A stretch of 7,756 nt of DNA. Source: Patescibacteria group bacterium (GTDB taxonomy: Bacteria > Patescibacteriota > Minisyncoccia > Phycocordibacterales > SBAW01). Location: NCBI GenBank assembly GCA_030916835.1, contig JAUPWA010000028.1:1-7756 (forward strand). The letters are read 5' to 3'. Positions 1 through 4,757 of this stretch are shown here, piece after piece (position 1 is the first letter of the stretch; each line of letters opens with the position of its first letter). The notes under the pieces were generated by a model. The model ran no database searches and was not told where the DNA came from. It saw only the letters and a program-made list of their open reading frames with translations. The position numbers were made by a program, and so were the translations under genes.

Positions 1-374
1 ACTCGCACGAGATGCTCCACGACTTCGTCGTTGCTCATCGCGGGGAGTAGGCGCTCGTCGAGCGTGCCATCGGCGCACTTTTCGGCTAAGTCTTTTATAT
101 ATGCTGCTTTTTGGCCCGAGAGCCCAGCTGTGCGCAGCGTTTCAATTGAGGTATCCCGCACAGTGAGTGGCGAGGGGAACTCCTCGCCAGGGTAGAGCGC
201 AACAAATCGCGCCATAATGGCCGCCGCAGCCTTGCCTGTCACCTGCTGGTAGATAATAGAGCGTACAAGGGATTGAAAAACGCTGCGTGCCTCGCGCTCG
301 GGAGGCCTCCCATACTTCGCGATAAGTGGCACAAAGTAGACATCTTTTTGCAACACCAAGAGCGCTTCGTCCAT
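1..374 (-). CDS. AlkA-like DNA-3-methyladenine glycosylase (HhH-GPD), C-terminus cut by window edge
   Basis: The 124 residues visible match the N-terminal part of the HhH-GPD base-excision repair family, AlkA/MAG branch. These enzymes remove alkylated purines such as 3-methyladenine from DNA. The most telling stretch is SLVRSIIYQQVTGKAAAAI (residues 35-53), the helix typical of these glycosylases. It is followed by F-x-x-LYPGEEFPSP (57-69) and LRTAGLSGQKAAYIKDLA (80-97), which is also diagnostic. The helix-hairpin-helix and the catalytic Asp normally lie just beyond residue 124, so they are outside the window and activity cannot be judged. I chose the ATG at 374 because a -10 element sits six bases upstream and because MDEALLVLQKD fits the family's short N-terminus. 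No Shine-Dalgarno is present. The gene stands alone with its own promoter. Family assignment is from motifs and recall; the exact substrate is not known. Confidence 0.85.
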   Translation of the reverse strand, partial: MDEALLVLQKDVYFVPLIAKYGRPPEREARSVFQSLVRSIIYQQVTGKAAAAIMARFVALYPGEEFPSPLTVRDTSIETLRTAGLSGQKAAYIKDLAEKCADGTLDERLLPAMSNDEVVEHLVR

Positions 375-380
375 GCGCCA

Positions 381-389
381 ACTATACCA
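381..389 (-). promoter_or_regulatory. Extended -10 promoter of the glycosylase gene, leaderless type
   Basis: Read on the minus strand this is TGG followed by TATAGT (386-381). Six bases (380-375) then separate it from the ATG at 374, so transcription should begin at the start codon. No good -35 is seen 16-18 bases upstream. Confidence 0.6.
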
Positions 390-487
390 GAGTCATGCGT
401 ATATATGTTTGAAACCTATACAGCACGCATGAGTTGTAATAGGTGAATGAAAAGCTAACTTACAAACCCATGGAGATACTGTCTTGA

Positions 488-529
488 GCCGGGAGGCTCC
501 GACTGCTGAGGCATTCGGGGCCTCCCGGC
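488..529. repeat. Strong 15-bp hairpin without U-tract
   Basis: The left arm 488-502 pairs with 515-529 over 15 base pairs with a single G-T pair. The outer ten pairs (488-497 with 520-529) are perfect and GC-rich, and the 12-base loop can form a further TGC/GCA mini-stem. Neither side is followed by a run of T on its transcribed strand, so a classical intrinsic terminator is unlikely. It could be the 3' end structure of the SET-gene mRNA, a small RNA, or a chromosomal repeat of the species. Confidence 0.7.
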
Positions 530-566
530 GCGTATACCTCTTTACCCATAGGGTTATTTATGAAGA

Positions 567-1037
567 TCACACCTCAATGCGGACAAACCGCGGCAAGAGG
601 TGCAAGTTTTTATACAAAAGGCGCGTCTTATGAGGTACCGTTTTAATATTCCCCACCGTCTTGCGGCAATTTTTAGCACCACACATGCAGTGCATCTCCC
701 ACTCGCAGTGGGTACACACCACAGCCGAGTAGTCGTAGCAAATTTGCTCGCCCTTTTTGATATCACGCAGCGCGACCATCACTACTCCCCGCTTAAACCC
801 CGCGTTGGGCTCGCATGAATGGTTAAAAAGATAGGGCAACCTATCAAGCTTGATAAACTCATCTTCTTTAATTTGAAATGGGTCATCAGGGCGGATCTTC
901 CCTGCCTCAATCGCTCGCTCAACCTCCTCGCTCCCCATGTGCCTTCCCGTCATCTCGATAATGATCGAGCCTTTCTGTATATCTTGTGTAGCATAGACCC
1001 CTTTGCCGGTGTTAGTAGCGCCAACGCGTATATGCAT
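567..1037 (-). CDS. Small SET-domain protein (probable protein-lysine methyltransferase) with post-SET zinc motif
   Basis: This 156-residue protein is a stand-alone SET domain. SET proteins transfer a methyl group from S-adenosylmethionine to lysine in proteins. Visible signatures are GKGVYATQDIQKG (11-23), which opens the fold and binds cofactor; LFNHSCEPNAG (70-80), the NHSCxPN motif; and RDIKKGEQICYDY (91-103), which ends in the catalytic Tyr region. After the core comes C117-x-C119-x4-C124, the spacing of a eukaryotic-type post-SET zinc site, which would be completed by C74 of NHSC. Two further cysteines lie at 108 and 111. The start at 1037 is fixed by a -10 element six bases upstream. 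The substrate is unknown; a ribosomal or DNA-binding protein is possible but unsupported. It lies directly after the terminator of the helicase gene and has its own promoter. Confidence 0.85.
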   Translation of the reverse strand: MHIRVGATNTGKGVYATQDIQKGSIIIEMTGRHMGSEEVERAIEAGKIRPDDPFQIKEDEFIKLDRLPYLFNHSCEPNAGFKRGVVMVALRDIKKGEQICYDYSAVVCTHCEWEMHCMCGAKNCRKTVGNIKTVPHKTRLLYKNLHLLPRFVRIEV

Positions 1038-1043
1038 CGCCCT

Positions 1044-1052
1044 ATACTAACA
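1044..1052 (-). promoter_or_regulatory. Extended -10 promoter of the SET gene, leaderless type
   Basis: On the minus strand the bases read TGT then TAGTAT (1049-1044), followed by six bases and the ATG at 1037. The -10 begins only two bases beyond the T-run of the upstream terminator, so any -35 contacts would fall inside the terminator stem. Confidence 0.55.
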
Positions 1053-1081
1053 AAAAACCGCACCCTAGGGTGCGGTTTTTT
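1052..1081 (-). terminator. Perfectly palindromic 30-bp intrinsic terminator after the helicase gene
   Basis: A run of six A, an 18-base GC-rich palindrome (1058-1075, CCGCACCCTAGGGTGCGG) and a run of six T together form a perfect 30-bp palindrome. It starts 2 bases after the helicase stop codon (1086-1084). It would work on either strand, but only minus-strand transcription reaches it from a gene here. Confidence 0.92.
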
Positions 1082-1083
1082 GT

Positions 1084-2820
1084 TTACTCTTCGATAAAGG
1101 TGAGAGCCTTACCCTTCTTGTCACCGCGGCCGGTGCGGCCAACACGGTGCACATAGTCTTCGTAGGTCATAGGCAGGTCGTAGTTGATGACGTGAGAGAC
1201 GTTAGCAATGTCGAGCCCACGCGCTGCTACGTCGGTAGCAACCAAGATCTGCGCCTTACTTTCTTTGAAAGCCCCGAGCGAGCGCTGGCGCTGTGAGTGG
1301 CTCTTGTTGCCGTGGATAGACTCAGCTTTAAAGCCGCGCTGTGAGAGCATCTTCGCGAGCTTCTCAACGCCATGCTTGGTGCGCCCGAAGACGATCACCT
1401 TGCTAAAGTCAGGCTGTACAAGCAGGTCGTGGAGCACGTCGAGCTTATCCTTGCCGCGCACGTTCACCACGTCTTGGTCGACACTCTTGGCGGTTGCACC
1501 AGTGGAGACCTTGATGCGCACTGGGTCATGGAGAAACTCACCGATGAGCGCTTCAATTTCAGACGAGAGCGTCGCCGAGAAGAAGAGTGTTTGGCGGTCC
1601 TTTGCCATTCCCTGCATTACGAAGCGCATATCATTGATGAAACCCATGTCGAGCATGCGGTCCGCTTCGTCGAGCACAATGGTGCGATAGTCAGCAAGGC
1701 GGATTTTGCCGCGCTCGATGAGGTCTTTAAGGCGCCCTGGGGTACCGATAACAAAACTATTTTTATATTGAAGTGACTTAATCTGCGGCATGATGTTAGC
1801 ACCACCAACACACACAACGGAGAAGAGTTTCATCCCGCGGCTGAGGCCTTTAAGCTCTCCATCAATCTGGAGCGCAAGCTCACGTGTCGGCACGATGACG
1901 AGCACCTGCTCTTTAGGGTTGAGCACCACCTTGTTGATGAGTGGCACGAGGAAGGCTGCCGTCTTACCAGTACCTGTGTTGGCAATGCCAACAACATCCT
2001 GGCCCTTGAGTACGTGTGGGATAGCTTTGTCCTGGATAGGGGTTGGCGTAGTGTAGCCCTTCTTTACGATGGCCTCTTTAACGGTTGGCTCGACTGCAAA
2101 GTCGGTGAACGCGTGCTCGGGCACAAAGTGCACGACCTCTTCAGTCACCGCTACTGCCTTATTAACAAATTTGGATGGGTGGATGTATTGGCCCATACTT
2201 GCCCCGCCGCGGCGGGGTGAACCACCCTTACCACCGCGAGAGCCGCCGAAGCTTGAACCGCCTCGGGACCCACCGCGCGAGCCAAAGCCTGCTCCGCCAC
2301 GGGGCGAGAAACCACCGCGACTAAAGCTTGGCTTGTCAGTGCGGCTAAATGAACCACCGCGACTAAAACTTGGCCCGCCTGAGCGAGGTGAAGACTTACC
2401 AAAGCTTGGGCGAGCTGGACGATCACTAAATGAGCGTGAGGGTGCGTCGCTAAAGGTACGCTCTTTGTTTTCGAAGCTTGGAGAACGGTCTCCAAACGAA
2501 CGCTTTGGGCGGTCGCTAAAACCCTCTGGGCGAGCACCAAAACGAGAGCCACCGCGAGCGCCAAACGCAGGCTTAGAGCGAGGAGCAAACCCAGCGTCAG
2601 CACGAAAACCGCCTTCGCGGCTTGGGCCCGAGTGGGGTGCGCGGGGTGCAGTTGGTGCATCACCAAAACGGCCTGCTGGGCGTGTTGCGCTGCGGGTTGG
2701 ATAATCTTTTTTATGACCTGGCGTAAATGACGCGGTCGAACTCTTTGCGAATCCTGCCTTCTTAAACGCTGGTCGAGCGAACTTCGGACGGCCCGCGGGG
2801 CGGGATGAATCTTGATACAT
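1084..2820 (-). CDS. DEAD-box ATP-dependent RNA helicase with long N-terminal RGG-rich domain
   Basis: This 578-residue superfamily 2 RNA helicase unwinds RNA duplexes using ATP, typically in ribosome assembly, RNA decay or cold adaptation. Core motifs appear in order: Q motif GYTTPTPIQ (255-263), motif I ANTGTGKT (280-287, Asn instead of the usual Gln), PTRELA (311-316), GG (339-340), TPGR (360-363), DEAD (384-387), SAT (415-417), VIVFGR (475-480), ATDVAARGLD (528-537) and HRVGRTGR (558-565). The protein ends 13 residues after motif VI. Residues 1-210 are low complexity, rich in Arg, Gly, Ser and Phe, with repeated SFSRGG, RSFSDRP and FGSRGG units. This tail is at the N-terminus, whereas bacterial helicases usually carry it at the C-terminus. 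An in-frame ATG at 2850 would add MREFSRYYIH, but a -10 element six bases before the ATG at 2820 favours the shorter form. A longer leader from an upstream promoter is also likely. Confidence 0.93.
   Translation of the reverse strand: MYQDSSRPAGRPKFARPAFKKAGFAKSSTASFTPGHKKDYPTRSATRPAGRFGDAPTAPRAPHSGPSREGGFRADAGFAPRSKPAFGARGGSRFGARPEGFSDRPKRSFGDRSPSFENKERTFSDAPSRSFSDRPARPSFGKSSPRSGGPSFSRGGSFSRTDKPSFSRGGFSPRGGAGFGSRGGSRGGSSFGGSRGGKGGSPRRGGASMGQYIHPSKFVNKAVAVTEEVVHFVPEHAFTDFAVEPTVKEAIVKKGYTTPTPIQDKAIPHVLKGQDVVGIANTGTGKTAAFLVPLINKVVLNPKEQVLVIVPTRELALQIDGELKGLSRGMKLFSVVCVGGANIMPQIKSLQYKNSFVIGTPGRLKDLIERGKIRLADYRTIVLDEADRMLDMGFINDMRFVMQGMAKDRQTLFFSATLSSEIEALIGEFLHDPVRIKVSTGATAKSVDQDVVNVRGKDKLDVLHDLLVQPDFSKVIVFGRTKHGVEKLAKMLSQRGFKAESIHGNKSHSQRQRSLGAFKESKAQILVATDVAARGLDIANVSHVINYDLPMTYEDYVHRVGRTGRGDKKGKALTFIEE
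2311..2374 (-). repeat. In-frame 42-base duplication inside the helicase RGG region
   Basis: Two 22-base copies, 2311-2332 and 2353-2374, differ at one base and are spaced 42 bases apart, which is 14 codons. Both encode PSFSRGG. Nearby weaker copies encode related SFSDRP and SFGDRS units. This suggests that the disordered tail grew by slippage or tandem duplication. Confidence 0.75.
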
Positions 2821-2826
2821 GTGTAT

Positions 2827-2832
2827 ATAGTA
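2827..2832 (-). promoter_or_regulatory. Proximal -10 element of the helicase gene, leaderless type (P2)
   Basis: TACTAT on the minus strand is followed by six bases (2826-2821) and the ATG at 2820, the same geometry as the other genes of the window. It lies inside the extra codons that a start at 2850 would translate. There is no good -35. Confidence 0.5.
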
Positions 2833-2897
2833 GCGAGAAAACTCGCGCATAACTCACGGTCGTTACAATAAAAATTGACCGAATCTCGCGAGTTTTC
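2833..2897 (-). promoter_or_regulatory. Structured leader of the helicase mRNA with two competing hairpins
   Basis: GAAAACTCGCG at 2837-2847 is the exact reverse complement of 2887-2897, an 11-bp stem enclosing 39 bases. Inside it CGGTC (2857-2861) pairs with GACCG (2877-2881). The 3' arm of the transcript can instead fold on itself as GCGAG-TTTT-CTCGC (2846-2833), and the 5' arm holds the self-complementary CTCGCGAG (2885-2892). The two folds are mutually exclusive. In RNA from the distal promoter this element ends just upstream of the AUG at 2820, and its 3' arm begins directly after the alternative AUG at 2850. A regulatory role is inference. Confidence 0.55.
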
Positions 2898-2947
2898 ATA
2901 CAAAGCCGCCTGTGGCAGCTCCAAACCCAAGAGAATGTTATGACACT

Positions 2948-2976
2948 ATAATATCCTATCCCCGTGAGTTTGTCAA
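2948..2976 (-). promoter_or_regulatory. Canonical sigma-70-type promoter upstream of the helicase (P1)
   Basis: On the minus strand TTGACA (2976-2971), a 17-base spacer and TATTAT (2953-2948) form an almost ideal promoter, the only one in this window with a perfect -35. The expected start is near 2941, giving a 5' leader of about 120 bases before the ATG at 2820. Confidence 0.75.
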
Positions 2977-3002
2977 TCTTTATCCTTGAAGGAAACCCTA
3001 TT

Positions 3003-3011
3003 TGCTATACT
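3003..3011 (+). promoter_or_regulatory. Extended -10 promoter of the GFA gene, leaderless type
   Basis: TGC followed by TATACT (3006-3011), then six bases and ATG at 3018. A TTGAAG at 2986-2991 lies only 14 bases upstream of the hexamer, which is short for a -35. The promoter diverges from helicase promoter P1. Confidence 0.65.
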
Positions 3012-3017
3012 ACTTAT

Positions 3018-3374
3018 ATGCAAACATATGAAGGGCAGTGCCACTGCGGGGCGGTTCAGTTTGAGGTAGATACAAACCTTGAGACCGAAAAGGTTATAGA
3101 GTGCAACTGCAGCCACTGCGACGCCAAGGGGCTTATACTCACCTTCGTGCCCGCGACGCAGTTTCGCCTCCTCTTCGGCGAAGAGAGCTTAGAGACTTAC
3201 CACTTTAACAAGGGTCGCATCGACCACCTCACGTGCAAGAAATGCGGTGTACAGCCCTTTGGGCGAGGCAAAAAGCCAGATGGCACGCCCACTGTTGCTG
3301 TGAACATCCGCTGCCTCAAAGCTGTCGACCGCTCCACCCTCACCATCACCCCAGTAGATGGAAAGAACTATTAA
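3018..3374 (+). CDS. GFA/CENP-V-type zinc-binding protein
   Basis: This 118-residue protein belongs to the glutathione-dependent formaldehyde-activating (GFA) / CENP-V family, a small beta-sandwich fold that binds zinc through cysteines. The cysteine set is complete: C8-x-C10 in CHCG, C29-x-C31-x2-C34 in CNCSHC, and C73-x2-C76 in CKKCG, with the family's V-x-x-F following (CGVQPF, 76-81). Members are often annotated as detoxification enzymes, but for most the substrate is unproven, and I make no claim here. An upstream in-frame ATG at 2964 would add 18 residues unlike the family; the start at 3018 matches both the family N-terminus and a -10 element six bases upstream. It is the only plus-strand gene and converges with the next gene, with 5 bases between the stop codons and no visible terminator. 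Confidence 0.88.
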   Translation: MQTYEGQCHCGAVQFEVDTNLETEKVIECNCSHCDAKGLILTFVPATQFRLLFGEESLETYHFNKGRIDHLTCKKCGVQPFGRGKKPDGTPTVAVNIRCLKAVDRSTLTITPVDGKNY

Positions 3375-3379
3375 AGCCT

Positions 3380-3874
3380 CTACTTAATATCCTTCAGTTT
3401 TTGGTCGATGTAGGTCTCGACATCGGCAATGTGCGTGCGCATCTTTTCAGCATACTGCGCTTCATCCTTGCTCATCTTTTTACTCTTCGTTTTGGTTGGG
3501 GCATAGAGAGTCGCGTGGCGCTTGAGGTCTTTTTTCAGTGCCATCAACTTGTCTTTTGTATCGTCACGCATATGCGCCAAATTGGTTGGCGTACGCTTAC
3601 CATATGCTGCAAGCTTGCGCAGCAAAATAAGATTAAGAATGAGCGAGAGAAGCGTTATGAGCACGTATGCAAGCGCCACCAGGAGCTGCTGTGTGTTGAG
3701 CACATACCATGGCCGCTCAGGGGTGCGCTGCACTACCCGCACCTCAGGAGCCACGGTGAGCGGCAAAAAGAGCGGCGTTGTGCTTGCCTCTGGAGCTGTC
3801 ACGCTCGGCTTTGCTGTTTGCTTTTCTGGTGCTGGTACACTTTGAGTTGGCTTGGAAAGGTGAGGTGACAACAA
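3380..3874 (-). CDS. Unidentified membrane protein tail, probably fused to the TatC-like start by a frameshift
   Basis: I do not recognise the family. From about 3850 the frame encodes a Pro/Thr/Ala-rich stretch (PTQSVPAPEKQTAKPSV and onward) of roughly 50 residues. One hydrophobic helix follows (LLVALAYVLITLLSLILNLILL), then a charged, Lys-rich tail of about 75 residues ending in YIDQKLKDIK. The expected topology is an outer linker, one membrane span and a cytoplasmic, probably helical tail. The only start available in this frame is a TTG at 3874, without a Shine-Dalgarno or a -10 at the usual distance. The TatC-like frame overlaps it in the same direction one base out of phase. It may therefore be the 3' half of a larger broken or fused gene rather than an independent gene. 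Nothing in it resembles the later helices of TatC. Confidence 0.6.
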   Translation of the reverse strand: MLSPHLSKPTQSVPAPEKQTAKPSVTAPEASTTPLFLPLTVAPEVRVVQRTPERPWYVLNTQQLLVALAYVLITLLSLILNLILLRKLAAYGKRTPTNLAHMRDDTKDKLMALKKDLKRHATLYAPTKTKSKKMSKDEAQYAEKMRTHIADVETYIDQKLKDIK

Positions 3875-4049
3875 TCGTTACGTCTTTTAGATGAAAGCTA
3901 CTAATGAGCAACTGCACGAGCTTCCCCGCAAAGAAGAAGCCCGCAGCAAACGCCACTATAAAGCATATGGTTATCCAATACAGACGCCGCCAGAGATCAT
4001 TGAGATATTGCCCATAGGTGTCTATAAATCCTTTGAACCCTCCGGCCAT
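3744..4049 (-). pseudogene. tatC: Truncated TatC-like N-terminus, frame breaks near 3852
   Basis: Residues 1-66 (FIDTYGQYLNDLWRRLY, a membrane helix at about 24-50, then LKDVTIVVTSPFQ) resemble the first 65 residues of TatC. TatC is the multi-spanning receptor that recognises twin-arginine signal peptides. The Y-x-x-YL-x-x-L-x-RRL start and the TSPFQ after the first loop match the Parcubacteria version as I remember it. After Q66 the frame continues as low-quality sequence (ANSKCTSTRKANSK) to a TGA at 3744, with none of the remaining five helices. A +1 shift between about 3860 and 3848 would instead join it to the membrane protein in the frame that ends at 3380, giving about 222 residues. The ATG lies 6 bases after the cyclophilin stop TAG and in the same frame, so the two are probably co-transcribed. 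It may be a decayed gene, a deletion fusion or an assembly join. Confidence 0.55.
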
Positions 4050-4055
4050 AGGATA

Positions 4056-4742
4056 CTATTGCACTGTCACTTTTTGAAGGACGACTGGGGTGATAGGACG
4101 ATCACCCGGCGCGGTGGGCACATTATTTATCGCCTTGACCACATCCATACCACTGGTCACCTTACCAAAGACAGTATAGTTGCCATCGAGGAAGTGGTTA
4201 TCAACTGCGTTAATGAAAAATTGGCTGCCGCCTGAGTTTGGACGGCCGGTGTTTGCCATAGCGAGGGTACCCGCAGTGTTGGTCACACTCGGGTCAATTT
4301 CGTCTGGAATGGTGTAGCCAGGGCCGCCGGTCCCCCACTGCGCTTGCTTGCTATCATCCTTGGTCAGCGGGTCACCACCTTGGTCCATAAAGCCCTTGAT
4401 CACTCGATGAAACTTAGTGCCATCATAGTAGCCCTGCCCAGCCAGTTTTACAAAGTTGGCGACCGTCTGTGGCGCTTTGTCGCCATAAAATTCTATTGAA
4501 ATAGTGCCCATGTTTGTTTGCAGTGTTGCGGTCATAACTTTTTTAGGATTAGTAGTAGAAGGTTGCACAGAGCTTGTTGGTGTAGTGGTTGCAGTGGGCG
4601 ACCCAACTACCGGAGTACTACTTGAAACAGTAAGATCAGCACTCGGAAGAATTGTAGACGCAGGCCCAGAGCCGCGTAAAAAATAATACGCACCACCAAT
4701 CAAGATAACGGCTCCAACGAGCCCTAACACTATTTTTAGCAT
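4056..4742 (-). CDS. Membrane-anchored cyclophilin-type peptidyl-prolyl cis-trans isomerase
   Basis: This 228-residue protein speeds cis-trans isomerisation of proline bonds and so assists protein folding, here outside the cytoplasmic membrane. Residues 1-22 (LKIVLGLVGAVILIGGAYYFL) form an N-terminal membrane anchor. Residues 28-66 are a Ser/Thr/Pro-rich stalk. The cyclophilin domain runs from about 71 to 228. Its active-site motifs are present: FHRVIKGFMDQGGDP (111-125) with the catalytic Arg 113 and Gln 121, GGSQFFI (171-177), and HFLDGNYTVFGKV (183-195), where Phe replaces the Trp that binds cyclosporin in human cyclophilin A. There is no cysteine, so the anchor is a helix and not a lipobox. 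The start is supported by a -10 six bases upstream. It lies just downstream of another secreted protein and just upstream of the TatC-like fragment, a plausible envelope group. Confidence 0.93.
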   Translation of the reverse strand: MLKIVLGLVGAVILIGGAYYFLRGSGPASTILPSADLTVSSSTPVVGSPTATTTPTSSVQPSTTNPKKVMTATLQTNMGTISIEFYGDKAPQTVANFVKLAGQGYYDGTKFHRVIKGFMDQGGDPLTKDDSKQAQWGTGGPGYTIPDEIDPSVTNTAGTLAMANTGRPNSGGSQFFINAVDNHFLDGNYTVFGKVTSGMDVVKAINNVPTAPGDRPITPVVLQKVTVQ

Positions 4743-4748
4743 ATATGT

Positions 4749-4754
4749 AGTATA
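4749..4754 (-). promoter_or_regulatory. -10 promoter of the cyclophilin gene, leaderless type
   Basis: TATACT on the minus strand, then six bases (ACATAT) and the ATG at 4742. It begins three bases after the stop codon of the upstream gene (4760-4758), so upstream promoter contacts lie inside that gene's last codons. A weak TGTTCA at 4777-4772 is 17 bases away. Confidence 0.65.
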
Positions 4755-4757
4755 CCG

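Larger units (their letters stand above)
375..566. other. Intergenic spacer between glycosylase and SET gene
   Basis: This 192-base stretch has no convincing open reading frame. It holds the glycosylase promoter at its left end and a strong hairpin at 488-529 (listed separately). A small ACCC-ATA-GGGT stem lies around 544-554. No tRNA or riboswitch fold was recognised. The distal end follows the stop codon of the SET gene, so the hairpin would lie in that gene's 3' untranslated RNA if transcription continues. Confidence 0.6.

Noticed and set aside
142..381. 79-codon minus-strand frame starting MAHGRSALG
   Set aside because: The neighbouring frame from 374 gives a clear HhH-GPD glycosylase; this one is its shifted reading.
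488..529. Hairpin read as an intrinsic terminator of the SET gene
   Set aside because: The minus-strand sequence after the stem (TCAAGACAG) has no T-run, so the normal terminator signature is missing.
2069..2704. 211-codon plus-strand frame opposite the helicase tail
   Set aside because: It is the antisense shadow of the RG-rich repeats: Pro/Arg/Leu-rich low complexity without a promoter, while the helicase frame is certain.
2151..2930. 259-codon minus-strand frame overlapping the helicase N-terminus
   Set aside because: It is the out-of-frame reading of the same low-complexity repeats and runs through the helicase leader and promoter region.
2947..2952. Perfect TATAAT on the plus strand
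   Set aside because: It coincides with the -10 of the minus-strand promoter P1; there is no -35 at a proper distance on the plus strand, and the GFA gene has its own closer promoter.
3233..3868. 211-codon plus-strand frame spanning the GFA end and the membrane protein
   Set aside because: It starts inside the GFA gene out of frame, is rich in Cys, His and Trp without domain logic, and opposes a frame with a sensible helix and linker.
3891..4235. 114-codon plus-strand frame opposite TatC-like and cyclophilin genes
   Set aside because: Antisense to clear protein-coding sequence; no start signal.
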